From the NCBI GenBank assembly GCA_009809945.1, contig WTPW01000147.1:74394-138393 (forward strand): DNA of 64,000 nt, written 5' to 3'. Position numbers and translations under genes: made by a program. This document shows positions 9,365 through 21,754 of this stretch, piece after piece (positions within the stretch are counted from its first letter, which is position 1; each line of letters starts with the position of its first letter). The stretch is from Gigaspora margarita. Lineage: Eukaryota > Glomeromycota > Glomeromycetes > Diversisporales > Gigasporaceae. The notes beneath the pieces are model-generated. The model had not been told where the DNA came from. It saw nothing but the letters and a program-made list of their open reading frames with translations, and did no database searches.

Positions 9365-11780
9365 TTACTTACAATTTATATACTATTAAATCTCTATAAT
9401 GTGTCTGCGTTAAAAACGTTCTGATTGGCTTGCTTATGCATACACACAAACATGAATATTGTCAAGAAAACCGGATTTTGAATATTTTTTTGCGTAATAT
9501 ACTAACATAAATAGTAAAATTAATATAATCAAAATTTTAAATATCCTGTATGGTAATCTATCAATTGGATAGTAAATCCACATGAAAAAGTTTATTATTT
9601 TATAAATAAAGTTATCGATTTTATTAATATAAACATAACACAATGCAAATGCTATGCAATAGAAATGTCAACGTGGCATTGTTTACATCGGCCACATTAG
9701 GTCATCGAATTTTCAAACTTATCCATATTTGCCACATTTAGCTAAATTTAAAAATCATAGCCAATTGGTCATCCAATCAGATGTGAATACGTGCATACAT
9801 ATAACATTATAACCATAATGACATTTCGATAAGCCATAAACTCATCACATACAGTCACATGGTAGCATCTTAAACAGGCAATTACCAACCCAAAATTACC
9901 CATGTTATATATTTGGATATCACAGCCAATTGTGGTATCCAACCAAATACAAGTTTTTGGACAAACGTCAATTCACATTTGTGTAAACCATACTCTTCGT
10001 TTTCACTTAGAAAAACTCTGTTCTTGGTAATTGTTGTATTTTTGTCATTGTAAAGAAATAAAACGTTCAGTTTAAAGCTTTAAACTTAACGTATAGATAT
10101 GTAAATATATAAATATAAATATATATATAAATTAATAATTAACTCCATATCATTATTAATTTGCCAAATCATTGTGTCATGCCTTTATCGAATTCCTTAA
10201 ATTTCTTTAAATTCCTTTTTTATTTCGTTCTTATTCATTTCGTTATTGTCATTCTTAACTTTATTATGCCGCGTACCACATGTCATTTAACAAGACATAA
10301 GCTTAAAAAAGCTAATGCTGCGTGAAAATGCATAAACAGAGTAACAAATGAAAATGATGAACAATTCCATCGTCAAAACCAACATAATGCCACTGCTAAT
10401 CGCCAACATTGAATTAATAATCCTCAATTGGTATACATCACCTGTAACTTTTCTGAAAACACAAATATGAACAACTTTTCATTTTCGCATCAAATAAACA
10501 TCACTCGAACTGTATGCAACTTTTGCAAAGCAATAAAACTACTTTCTGAAAGCTCTGGGATGTGCTGTTCCAATGGAAAAGTAATTTTAGCTAAACCTGA
10601 TGTTCCCCCGCCATTGCAATATTTATTTTTGAGCCAAGATAATATCTCTATTAATTTTCAAAATAAAATTCGCCTTTACAATTCAGCATTTACTTTCACC
10701 TCTGTTGGTATTAAATTTGATCAGGAACTTGCTAATGCAAGATCTGGTGTCTACACCTTCAGAGTTCAAGGATTATTTTATCACAGAATAGGTTCTCTAT
10801 TACCAGAACCTAATTCTGAACCACAATATCTTTAAATGTATATTTATAATACATATCATGAGTTGAATTATCGAGCAAATGTAATTCCTGATTCTGATCT
10901 TGATGTTAATGTTATCCAAGTATTAAAAACTATACTTGATGAAATAAACTCATATGTCATCAATTTTCGTTATATTTCTAACTTACCATCAGTAAATTTA
11001 AGAAATCTATTCTTAATTATTCACACTAATATTCCTGGACTTGATCAGAGGACTTATAATGTTCCAACTGCACCTCAGGTAGTAGCAATTTGGCTTGATG
11101 ATGACATATCATCTAATAAAATACAGAAACGAGATATTATATTGTGTACACATATGAATCAACTGGTTCAGATCTCTGAAATTGATGGATGTTATGATCA
11201 TTTGGCTTATCTACTCCTTTTTCCTTATAGTGAACAAGGATGGTCACCATACTCAGTTCCATATAAAGATGTACCTTATACTTCTCAAAATATAGAAAAC
11301 ATAAACGATAGAAACTATGATAGTACTTTTAATAATACAATACATCATAGAAAATTTGTAAGCACTATGGAATATTATACATATAGACTCCAAATTCGAG
11401 CACATTCAACAAATATGCTTCTTTGTGCAGGCCGTCTCTTTCATCAATATGTTGTTGACATGTATGTTAAAATTGAGTCAACTCGATTAAGCTACCACCG
11501 CTATAACCAGGATAAAATACAAAGTGAACTATATCAGGGCCTTCAGGATGCTGTTTTGCAAGACGATAATAATCCAAGACGAGTTGGTCAAAGAATTGTG
11601 CTTCTTTCAACATTTATGGAGGACCTCGCGATATGATGCAACGATACCAAGATGCTATAGCATTGCTACGCCTTGGAAGACCAGATCTATTTATTACTAT
11701 AACCTGCAATCCAAAATGGCCAGAAATTAATTCATTATTGTTTTTTGGACAAAAAGCCCAAGATCGACCTGATCTTACTG

Positions 11781-11850
11781 GTAAGTTCTATTTAAGTTTT
11801 TTTTTCATTTATTTATAACATTAATTTTAACCTATTATTATTGTTTGCAG
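11781..11850 (+). other. Intron 1 of the Helitron gene
   Basis: GTAAGT...TTTGCAG, 70 bp. Removing it joins ACTG to CATGA and restores the family reading order (RPDLTA, stop, IFHEKF), where Helitrons usually show RPDL followed by a basic residue and VFH. Phase 1. Confidence 0.75.
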
Positions 11851-12843
11851 CATGAATTTTTCATGAAAAGTTTCATGAGTCGAAAAAAGACCTCTTTGAA
11901 CGTGGTATATTTGGTTGTGTTGTTGCCTATGTATATGTAATTGAATTCCAAAAAAGAGGTCTTCCACATGCACATATCTTAATTATACTTCATCCTGAAG
12001 ATAAATTAAGAACTCCTGATAATTATGATTCTGTAATTATGCTGAAATACCTAATCCACTTATCAATCCCAAAACATATACTACTGTTGTTAAAAACATG
12101 ATCCATGGACCATGTGGAGTATACAACTCTAATGCTTCATGTATGACTGATGATGGTACAAGAAAAAAGATTTGTTCTAAAGGATATCCTAAACAATTTC
12201 AGAATATTACTATTCAAGGAAATGATTCATATCTCTTATATCATCGATGACAAGATAATCGGCATATTGAGTTAAAAATAGGAAGTCAACTTATTAAATT
12301 AAATAATCAATGGGTTGTTCTATATAATACTTATCTCTGTACAAAATATGATTGCCATATCAATGTTGAAGTATGTGCTAGCATAAAAGCGATTAAATAT
12401 TTATTCAAATATATATATAAGGGGCATGACAGAACAATAATTGAGGTTGCTAAAGAACAGTCTCATCATAAAGTTATAATAGATGAAATTAGAAATTTTA
12501 CAGAAGCCCATTGGGTCTCAGCTCCAGAATCTATATGGAGAATACTAGGATTTGATGAGTGGAATGAAGCCTACTGTTATACGATTGCAAATACATCTTC
12601 CTAACCAACAAAATGTTGTATTCAAAGAAAATGGAAATCTATCAGAAATAATTAATGATAATAGAAATCAATGCACAACACTTACTGAATATTTTAAAAC
12701 AAATGCTCAAGATCCAACTGCAACCAATTTGCTTTATCATGAATTTCCCTCTCATTATACATGGGATAAATCAGTAAAAAGATGGAAGAAATACAAATAT
12801 GGTGACTGTATTGGAAGAATTTTTATGGTTCATTCTAATGAAG

Positions 12844-13194
12844 GTATGCAAATATTACAATTTTTCTTTGCTGCATTACTTTTAGCCTTTATTTATAAGT
12901 AAATTAATACAACATGACCTCGCTAAATGCTTATTTATAAGTGTACATATTTTTGAATACATATTCAAATTCTATTACAAATATATACAAACTTTGTAAA
13001 TACACTATTTTTTATTTTTCTATAAGTACATATCTTTAAAATCTTCTCCTAAAGGCATGCACTTAGAGAGGTCTCATTGTAATAATAATAATGCTACTAC
13101 TATGTATATAAAAATTTACCCTTTTAGTAAAAAGCTAATAATTTATCTTTGATTTTACTATAAAACTAATACAAAATCTACATTTATTTTTTAG
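12844..13194 (+). other. Intron 2 of the Helitron gene
   Basis: GTATGC...TTTTTTAG, 351 bp. The join gives HSNEG-ECYYLRLLL, matching the usual Helitron order. The interior is AT-rich and non-coding. Confidence 0.75.
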
Positions 13195-15620
13195 GTGAAT
13201 GCTATTATCTTCGATTATTATTAACAAAAGTAAGGGGTGCCAAAAGCTTTGAGGATCTCAAGTTGGTAAATGGTAAACAATATAACACTTTTAAAGAAAG
13301 TGCACAATGTCGAGGGTTTCTAGACAATGATGATAATCACCAACTATGCATGGCTGAAGCCAGAGAATACCAAATGCCTGCACAGCTTCGCAATCTATTT
13401 GCAACATTATTGGTTTTTGGTGATATTAATAATGTGCGACAACTATGGAATGACAACTTTAAAGCAATGGTAGAAGATTTTGTAAAAAAAGGAATTCAAA
13501 ATAATCAACTTCAAGTTCAAGCAGTTCTTCAAGAACTTAACAAATTTCTTCAGCTGCATTCAAAAACTGTAGCTGATTATAACTTACCAAACTTATCATT
13601 AGAAGTCAATATTAATGAATTACCAAATGCAATTATTGAAGAATTATCTTATCATATTGGTTCAGAAGACATAGCCAAAATAGACATATTAAATAAAGCA
13701 CAGCGTACTATATTTGATGAAGTTTTATATCTTATAAATTATAATATAGGTGGTATATTGATTATAGATGGTCCAGCTAGAAGTGGTAAAACTTATCTTT
13801 ATACCTGCCTTCTTACTTACTTGCGAGCCAATAATAAAATTGTATTAGCAGTAGCATCTTCTGGTATTGCAGCATTGTTATTATGAGGTAGACGCACTGC
13901 ACATTTCTGTTTCAAAATATGAAACTTACAAGTAGATGGTAATTCATCTTGCAACATAAAAAAAAATACAATCCTGGCCAAATTACTTCAAAAAATAGCA
14001 TTAATTATCTGGAATGAAGCTCTAATGACAAATCGAAATGCTCCTGAAGCAGTTGACAAAACATTTAGAGATATACTAGAAACTGATTTACCATTTGGAA
14101 ATAAACCATTCTTATTTGGAGGAGACTTTCGACAGGTTCTCCCTGTAATTCCTAAAGGCACTAGGTCTCAGATTGTCAATGCTGCTCTTAACAATTCTTA
14201 TTTGTGACAAATATTAAAGTTTTCTTATTAAGTATCAACATAAGGGTCAATACAACAAATAACTCTAATTCAGATACAATTGCAAATTATCTTCTCAGAA
14301 TAGGTAATGGTATTGAACCAATAATAGAAAATGATCTAATCCGAATTCCAGATAATATGATTATTTCCACACATGAAGATGAAGATCCTATTGACTCATT
14401 AATTAATGCTATTTATTCCAACCTACCAAAAAATGCCTTTGATACACTTTTTATTACTAAAAGAGCAATATTGACTCTATTAAATAATGATGTTGATAAA
14501 ATCAATGATAAAGTCATATTTAAATATCCTGGAAAGCAATATACCTACTATAGCTTTGACTCAGTAACTGAAGATCACAAAACCTGTATCCAATTGACTT
14601 TCTTAATTCCCTAACACTACAAGGACTTCCACCACATAAACTTACACTTAAACTTGGCACTCCTATCATGTTACTTAGAAATTTAGATCCAACAAATGGG
14701 CTCTGTAATGGTACAAGACTTATATGTCACCATTTCCAATCTAGATTAATTGATGCTGAAATAATTACTAGAGATCATTGAGGAAAATGTGTATTCATCC
14801 CAAGAATTCCTCTAATGTCATCTCAAAAAGCTGGACTACCTTTTGAACTAAAAAGAAAGCAATTCCCTATACAACTAGCACTTGCACTAACTATTAACAA
14901 ATCCCAAGGTCAAACTTTGTCATATATTGGCCTTTACCTTCCACATCCTGTATTTTCTCATGGACAATTGTACGTTGCAATGTCAAGAGTTCATGAAAGC
15001 CACAATCTCTTTATTTATATTAAGAATGGTACAATTTATGGAAAAGAAGAAAGAAGGAGTTTACACCCAAAATATTGTATTTAAAGAAGCTTTAGTACTA
15101 AAACGATTTGAAAAAAATTAATTTTTAATAATAAATTAATTATATATAAATCAAAAATATAATTAATTACTGTAATAATAACAATAAATGTATAAACAAC
15201 TCCATGTTTAAAACAATATAATAATACTATGTATATATTTTATTTCCAAACAAAAACCTTTGCAAATACTATAATCAAATATAATTAATTTTAAAATTCA
15301 TCATATTATAAAAACATTAACATATCTTTTTTATTTTATAATATACTAAATATTTCATATTTATATTTTTAAATAATAGAAAATATTTGCCAACAAAATA
15401 TTGCCACAGATTTACATGATTGTTACAAATGACATTTAAATATCTATAAAGTATATTAACAAACTGGCAAATCAATTTTATCAAAAATAATTTTCTAAAT
15501 TAAATAATAATTCAAGTATAACAATAATAATATATACTTAACTTTCTTATTTTTTCTTACTCATCAAACCAATATCCCATAAAATTAATTTGCAAATTTG
15601 GAACATTAATTATTTTTACT

Positions 15621-15651
15621 GCACGTCCGTAAGGATGTGCAAGAATGCTAG
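15621..15651 (+). other. Helitron 3' terminal hairpin and CTAG
   Basis: An 8-bp stem (one G-T pair) with GTAA loop, then AAGAATG and CTAG. In Helitrons this hairpin marks the end of the transferred strand. Confidence 0.85.
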
Positions 15652-16500
15652 TATCATTCAAAGTGAAAGACAATATCATTATTTTCTAACTGGGGATTCA
15701 CATATATATATACATATATGCACATATATACCTTTTCCCATCAATATTGTGATCTAAAAACAACTAAAATAAATAATTAATAAAATAAAAAAATAAAACA
15801 AATATATATTTAATTAAATAAATCACAAAGAAATATATAACTATAAAAAAATAAATAATAAAAAATAAAAAATAAACCAAAATACATATCTAAATAAATT
15901 AGAAAAAATAAATTATTATAAAAAAATAAATAAATAAGTTAAATAAAAAAAATTTAATTAAAATAATAATTAAAAAAATAAATTAAATTTGAATTATGAT
16001 AAATTAAAAAAAAACTATTTAAAATATTAATTAAATTAAAATTAAAAAGAACCATTTAAAAAAATAATAAAGTAAAGAAAAAATTAAAAAATCAAAAAAT
16101 TACTAAATAAATAAAAATAAAATAAATCAAAAAAAAGTTAAAAACGTAAAAAAATTAAAAAATAATTAAAAAAAGAAATTATTTATATATAGACCTGGCT
16201 ATATATAGCCTATATTATGTGTCTTAAAATTTTACTAGGATAACCCCTATTGTGTTATTAAGTAAAATGCTCCTCTTGCAATTTTATTCTAACCTACCAA
16301 AAACTCTAAACCTAATCTTATTTTTAATATAATTTTAATTCTAATATAAATTTAACTCTAATCCTAACCTATATAGCTACAAATTTTTTTATATAAAATA
16401 ATATAGCTACAAATAAATTAATTCTTAAAAACAAATTAAAAAGAAAATAAATAAAAAAAATAAAAAAATAAATAAAAATAAAAAAAAAGAGAATAACTAC
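15652..16500. other. A-rich simple sequence, no gene
   Basis: Runs of AAATAAAT-type repeats (15760-16180 and 16430-16490) surround a CCTAA-rich stretch (16300-16370) that looks like degenerate telomere-type repeat. A matching A-rich block stands beyond the next element at 18410-18600. Confidence 0.5.
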
Positions 16501-17309
16501 ACTTAACCGGGGGGAAATTCCCTGTGACACAGATTGGCAAGATCAGCACATAAATAAATATATTTTTTTTGTTTATATAATTTTTTTTTACACTAATTGT
16601 TTTTTTTTCCATCGCTATTGTAGGTACGTACCTGTCATCGTTGGTGTCGTCGTTAGTGTCGTATTGTATAGTATTTTCACCTCATCATTTATTAGTGGTT
16701 AGTGATTCGTTATTTCACTAGCTTTGTTTTGTTTATTTTTTTTTTTTTGCTGATTCGTACTGTTGATTTGCCTTTGCTGGTTCTTGCATCACTTCATATT
16801 TTGTTTTTGACTGTATTGGTTCATGCTATCACTTGGTGTTTTCACTTTTGCCAGTCTTGTTTGCTAATTTTTGCCTTACTGGTCTGTTTGCTGGAGTCGT
16901 CGTTTGTTGGTGTCAGTATTTGTTAGTGTTATCTTTGGTCGACTAGTCCCACTGCTTATTGATGTCATCATAGGTAGGTGTTGAATTTCACTTTTAAAAG
17001 ATGCAACAGTTTAAATGTTGTATTTTTGCTGATATTTCTGATTTATTTGCTAGAGTTGCTTGTTGTATCTTTCTGGTAATAATACAAGGGTAGAATCGCC
17101 ACCTAAATATTTCATAACTACTTCGAAGCAAAACCTGATTTTGTTTGGTTAGGGTTAGGGTATTGCTACTAGGTAAGGGTTAGAAGGTACTATATATATT
17201 AAAATTTTAAGGAAATTTTTTTACTAATGCGCAGTGTTGGGAATTCTCAAAATGGCACGGATCTTTTGGCATGCACAAGAACAGTTTACGGAATGGCACA
17301 GACATTATA

Positions 17310-18010
17310 GTAAAGGTAGTACGTAATATCATGTTATATGAAATAGCACATTCAGATGATACATATGTGTATGTTACACATGTTGGCTCATTTCATAGAG
17401 AGCAAAAGATCAGTAAAGGATTTTTTCTTTAAAAAAGAGCAATATCTCATGATTTCATAATGAAGCTTCCTTGTGTGTCCTAACAAAAAAATTTCTTACG
17501 AAAATTTGCTTCATAAGCAGATAGCTTGTTCATCTTATATTGAATACTTATATAAATTTACGTTTTAATAGCTAATCTGCATCATTATCACGTGGCACGT
17601 AAATTTATATTTATTACCTGTGCCAAATCAGTGCCGATTCGAATAGTAAACTGCTTCAAAACCCTCACGTAATATCACGTCATATGAAATGGCACGTTCA
17701 GATAACACGTATATATATGTTATACACGTTGACTCATTTCGTGAAGAGCGAAAGGTCAGTAAAGGTTATTTTTTTAAAAAATGAGCAATATCTTATGATT
17801 TCATGATAAAGCTACCTTGTGTGTTTTAACAAAAAAATTCATTACAAATTTTGCTTCATATGCAGTTAGCTTGCTCATTTTTTGATTACTTATGTAAATG
17901 TACATTTTAATCGCTAATCCGCATTATTATCGTAGTGGCACATGAATTTACATTCATTACCTATGCCAAATCAGTGCTGATTCGACTAGTAAACTACTGC
18001 AAAACCTACA
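17310..18010. repeat. Two-copy tandem repeat of about 350 bp
   Basis: Unit 1 (about 17310-17665) and unit 2 (about 17666-18010) both run from ACGTAATATCA(C/T)GT.ATATGA through GAGCAATATCT.ATGATTTCAT to GCCAAATCAGTGC.GATTCGA. Unit 1 has more TG where unit 2 keeps CG, suggesting uneven CpG loss. Confidence 0.8.
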
Positions 18011-18029
18011 GAGATTAGGGTTAATGGTA

Positions 18030-18240
18030 ATATAGAATTAGAGGATTGCATAGTGGTTAGTAGCAAAGTTAGGGTTAAGTAGTAGGTTAGGATAGGATGG
18101 GATTAGTTAAAGGGTTTATGATTATGGTTAGAGTAAGTGTAGTATGGGATTAGGGTTAGGCTAGTATTAGCTGAAAAGGATGGGGTTAGGGTAAGGGTAG
18201 TGCAGGATTATGGTTAGGTTAGTATTAGGTGAAAGGGTAG
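18030..18240. repeat. Degenerate TTAGGG-like tract
   Basis: GGGTTAGG, GATTAGGGTTAGG, GGGTTAGGGTAAGGG and similar blocks recur about every 10-40 bases. They are interrupted and internal to the element, so this is not a chromosome end. Confidence 0.6.
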
Positions 18241-18751
18241 ATTAATACATTTTAGAAGCCGCTTTGCACATTATGTAAATAAATATGAAATAAATATATA
18301 TTGATATGTAATATAAATAAAAATAAATATAAAATTGTTTGTATAATTTTATTGGTCGATTTGGATTTGTGTAACAGGGTATTTCCCCCAGTTAAGATTA
18401 GCAATTCTCATAAAATAAAAAAGTTAAAATAAAAAAAAACATAAAAAAATTAAAAAAAATAATTAAAAATTAAAAAAAAATAAACAAATAAATAAATAAA
18501 AAAATATAAAAAAAAATAAATTTAAAATAAAAAGAATAAAAAAAATATAAAAAAAATAAATAAAAAAATAAAAAAAATTAAGTAAATTAAAGGTAATATA
18601 TACACATATATGTATGTATATACATATATACTAGAGATCTATAAGTGCCCAATAGTATGCCAGCACTTGCAGAAATGTATGTATGTGCACATGTACCTAT
18701 TTTCAAATTAATAGAGTACGCGTAAGAATTTTTTTAGAAATTTTTTTTAAA

Positions 18752-18886
18752 TACCTGATAATAAGCTATCTCTATCAATTGAGCATAAATCTTTTAAAAC
18801 CTATATATCTTGAAAATAATATACTTATAGTTTTTTTTACTTAAAATCATCCAAAAAAGTAGCTTATTTTCAGAAATATATAGTAA
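18752..18886. mobile_element. Short AAGCTAC-family palindrome
   Basis: TGATAATAAGCTATC at the left and GTAGCTTATTTTCAGAAATA at the right are inverted and match the ends of the 3.8-5.4 kb elements. About 135 bp, internally deleted. Confidence 0.6.
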
Positions 18887-19329
18887 ATCAATTTCCTAAA
18901 AATAAAAATTTATTAATATTGTGAAATTTAAAATATATAATTAATAAAAATTATACTTATTGTTTCTATTTTTTTCTGCCAAATTAAATTAGTCTGTAAC
19001 TAGTCCATATGCCAAAGTATTATATAACTTCATTAATCTTTTTGAAGGTACTTACCTAAAAGGTAAAGGGAATTAATTAGCTAATTTCAATAACCCAATA
19101 TCAGAACCTGTTCAAATCTTGAGCTATCCTGTTTTTTTTATTATAATTAAAAATTAAAAAGAAACAATTAATCAAAATTATAAAGTCAAAGTATGCCTCT
19201 TAGTGTCCCTTCCAAAAGAAGTTTTTTTAAAAAAAAAAAATATATTATATAAAGTCATAAAAATGACTTCCATAACCCCCAAATATTAAGCAAATCAATA
19301 AAAAATATAGCAATTGTTTTTGTAAATTA

Positions 19330-20645
19330 ATGTCAACTTCTAATCATAATCATGTGAGTCTTACTGCTACAAAAAAATGCAACCTATGTAGAGAAAAAGA
19401 AAAAAATTCAAACATCAATAATATAGAATTAGCTACACAATATGGTATTGGAAAATCACCAGTTCCAAATATTTTAAAAGAAAAAGCTAAATGGCTTTCT
19501 GTTTTGGATACTAAAGAAGAAAAAAAGCTTTTCATGCACCAAAATGGCCACAGTTAGAGAATGCTCTTAGTCTTTAGATTGATAATACTCTTGCAATAAA
19601 TCAAGATATCAATGGAAATATCCTTAAAACAAAAACAAAATTTTTTGCCAAGCAATTAAATATTGAAAATTTTACTTAATTAGAAAGCTGGCTTACTGGC
19701 TTTAAAAAATGAAATGGACTTCGTCAATTCAGAAAACATGGTAAAATAGCAAGCATACCTTCTTTAGAATCAATTGCCAATAATCATAAATATATACAAC
19801 TTCTTCTTAGTGATTATAAGTTCAAAGATATTTGGAATGACAAAAACCAGGTCTTTTTTGAAAAAAAAACCTTCTTATGCTTTGACTCATTCTCAATTTT
19901 CTGGTTATAAAAAAGAAAAAGCATGTGCTTAAAAAAATAAAGCTCACCTTTATTAATAATTTTAAAAACCCCCATGCAAGGAAAAATGTTAATTATAATA
20001 AACTTCTAGTTTATTATTTTTGAAATAAAAAATCATGAATGCAAGTTAGTATATTCAATACAAACTTAATGAGCAAATGAGAAGAAAAAATTGAAATATC
20101 TTTTTTTTGATTAATTAGGTACTAGTACATATTATCCTTGATAAAACTCAAGAAAAGTTAACCAACCTATGTGTTGAATTTCTTCTAGCAAATACAACTT
20201 CAATTTTTTAACCTTGTAATGCAAGAATTATTAATTTCTTTAAATGCAATTATAAGTATTTTTTGTTCAAAATCAAATTGATATATATGATAACTTACAG
20301 GAGAATTGAGTAATAGAGCTTTCTAACTATAATATTTATAATGCAATTATAAATGCCATAGAAGCTTGGTTAATGGTTACTTCTGAAATGATTTTGAACT
20401 ATTGGAAAAAACTAGAATTCTTCCACCATGTAAAGCAATAAATAAGTGTGATTTTTTTGTTGATATTGAATACAGAGAATTGGATAAGTTAGATAACCTA
20501 CTTACTAAATTACAATTGCCAGTGAATGATCTTCTTAATAGTTCTGAATATATTGATGTTGAAAACAAAGAAGTTGCTTGTGAACTTTAGATGATAAAAT
20601 TTTACAAGTGGTTATTGCTGAAAGTAAAGAAAAAATAAAATAGAA
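19330..20645 (+). pseudogene. pogo/Tigger-type transposase, decayed
   Basis: Translating across frames recovers the family layout. First come an N-terminal helix-turn-helix (ELATQYGIGKS, then ILKEKAKWLS) and a second CENP-B-type HTH (WPQLENALSL, KTKTKFFAKQLNIENF, ESWLTGFKK, GLRQFRKHG). Next is a DDE-type catalytic part, represented by FKDIWND at the place where NCDET would stand, KKPSYALTHSQFSGYKKEKA, and TTSIFQPCNA followed by a SFKCNYK-like block. Last is a C-terminal segment with WKKTRILPPC and LNSSEYIDVENKE. Many frameshifts and stops occur and the first catalytic Asp motif is lost. It is not an active gene. No TIRs that clearly belong to it were found, so it is a decayed internal fragment related to the source of the TA-flanked MITEs nearby. 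Confidence 0.85.
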
Positions 20646-20649
20646 CTTT

Positions 20650-21203
20650 ATATTTGTAAAACTACTATAGCAGAAAAAGTTAGTAATAGTAAAGCAGAAA
20701 GAGTCATCAATACGATCTTAAGATTTTATATGAGCAAAATAATGAATTTGGTAAAATCAAAAATGATGTTAAGGTTTTGAGAAGATTGTACAAAAGTGTA
20801 AGAGTTCGTTATATAAAAACTCTTAGATAAGCTAAAATTAGTCAATATTTTGAAATCATAAATTGAAAGTAATTTGCAAGTTTTTTTATTCTTTTACCTC
20901 ATATCTTTGATATAAAGAAATGATCATATAAACATTTGAAAAAATGAAAAAATATTATAAATTATTTATAATATAATTATTGTTTAACACTTTTCAAAAT
21001 TCTACAAAATCATATAAAAATCCAAAGTTCAAATATTAGTTCTTCAAGATTGAATTTTTTTTTTTTTTATCAATTTTGATTTTTCAATTTTGATTTTTTT
21101 TTTTTTATCGATTTGATTATTGATTTTGATTATCAATTTTAATTATTAATTTTTTGATTTTTAACTTTTTTTTGATGATTTGATTATCAATTTTATATTA
21201 CTA
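20650..21203. other. AT-rich DNA, no gene
   Basis: Between 21050 and 21200 this turns into TTTTGATT/TTAATTATT low-complexity sequence. Nothing else recognised. Confidence 0.4.
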
Positions 21204-21400
21204 CAGTCGCACTCCCTAAGTGCATACCCCTAAGTGCACACCTCCTTTATATGCACATTATAGCTTGGTCCCAAGCTTGGAACTTAAATAATCTCCATAT
21301 TCTGCACATGTACAAGTTTTTAAAGTCTAAGCATATTATATGCACCCCTCGAAATACATGCACGTGACTAATTTCAAAGCTAGCCAATAGTAACATCGCC
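21204..21400 (+). mobile_element. Left end of a pogo-type element
   Basis: TA is followed by CAGTCGCACTCCCTAAGTGC, with the sub-repeats CCTAAGTGCA(C/T)AC typical of pogo/Tigger-type ends. No inverted counterpart is seen downstream; the copy is truncated or its right end has decayed. Confidence 0.45.
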
Positions 21401-21754
21401 AAAATTTGTATGAGAATTACTATTAATTTTTATTAGTTATTGGCTAGTAATCGATTAAAATCCCTCTGACGAGGACTATCAATTAAGTTAGTAATTGATA
21501 ATAATCGGTAATAATCGATAGTAATCTGATTAAAATCATGAATAATAATTTAATCAATACTATTCTACTTTATACTTATTTTTAAATATTTTACAGGTTT
21601 TCATATATTTTCACAAGGTTTTGCATTTTAATATAAATTTTATATTCTTTTATTTATTATTATTATTATATATTATATTTTAATTTAAATGTATTTTATA
21701 TATTATATATTATTATACATTTTTTGCAACAAAAAAAAATAAACCTGAAACTGA

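Larger units (their letters stand above)
10266..15084 (+). pseudogene. Helitron Rep-Pif1 transposase, decayed
   Basis: The start codon at 10266 opens MPRTTCHLTRHKLKKA. In order one sees: the N-terminal Helitron region (about 10430-11640); the HUH nuclease motif in RGLPHAHILIIL (about 11958-11993); the catalytic tyrosine motif YLFKYIYKGHD (about 12400-12430); then the SF1B Pif1-type helicase with Walker A DGPARSGKT (about 13770-13795), a Walker B region IIWNEALMTNR in which the expected DEAP is NEAL, a FGGDFRQVLPVIP block and the C-terminal TINKSQGQTL and YVAMSRV motifs. Two spliceosomal introns are recognisable. Seven stops break the frame: TGA at 10323, 10410, 11853, 12248, 13884 and 14779, TAA at 10833, with TGA at 14205 replacing the usual Trp. 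There are about five single-base frameshifts (near 11610, 12030, 12550, 13910, 14210 and 14610). Non-functional. Confidence 0.93.
9391..15651 (+). mobile_element. Helitron, complete ends, decayed gene
   Basis: The 5' end TCTCTATAATG follows a host A (9390). The 3' end is CTAG (15648-15651) followed by a host T. Eight bases before CTAG is a stem-loop, GCACGTCC-GTAA-GGATGTGC. A TC start, a 3' hairpin with CTRR end, insertion between A and T and a Rep-Pif1 gene together define a Helitron. The element is about 6.26 kb with no target duplication, as expected for rolling-circle transposition. About 870 bp of AT-rich leader precede the gene. The 5' boundary is less certain than the 3' one. Because the gene is broken, this copy cannot move by itself. 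Confidence 0.85.
16507..18391. mobile_element. piggyBac-like non-autonomous element (TTAA flanks)
   Basis: TTAA (16503-16506 and 18392-18395) flanks inverted ends CCGGGGGGAAATTCCCTGTG and its counterpart TAACAGGGTATTTCCCCCAG. The interior has a T-rich GTCGTCG/GTTAGTGTCG segment similar to 25.45-26.35 kb, a two-copy tandem repeat and degenerate TTAGGG-like DNA. There is no transposase; the short open frame around 16702 is low-complexity. Confidence 0.7.

Noticed and set aside
9434-9643. 69-codon minus-strand frame in the Helitron leader
   Set aside because: Low-complexity Ile/Tyr/Phe-rich peptide, no domain, inside the non-coding 5' part of the element.
18030-18240. Telomere
   Set aside because: The TTAGGG-like words are degenerate, interrupted and enclosed in a transposable element, with unique DNA on both sides.
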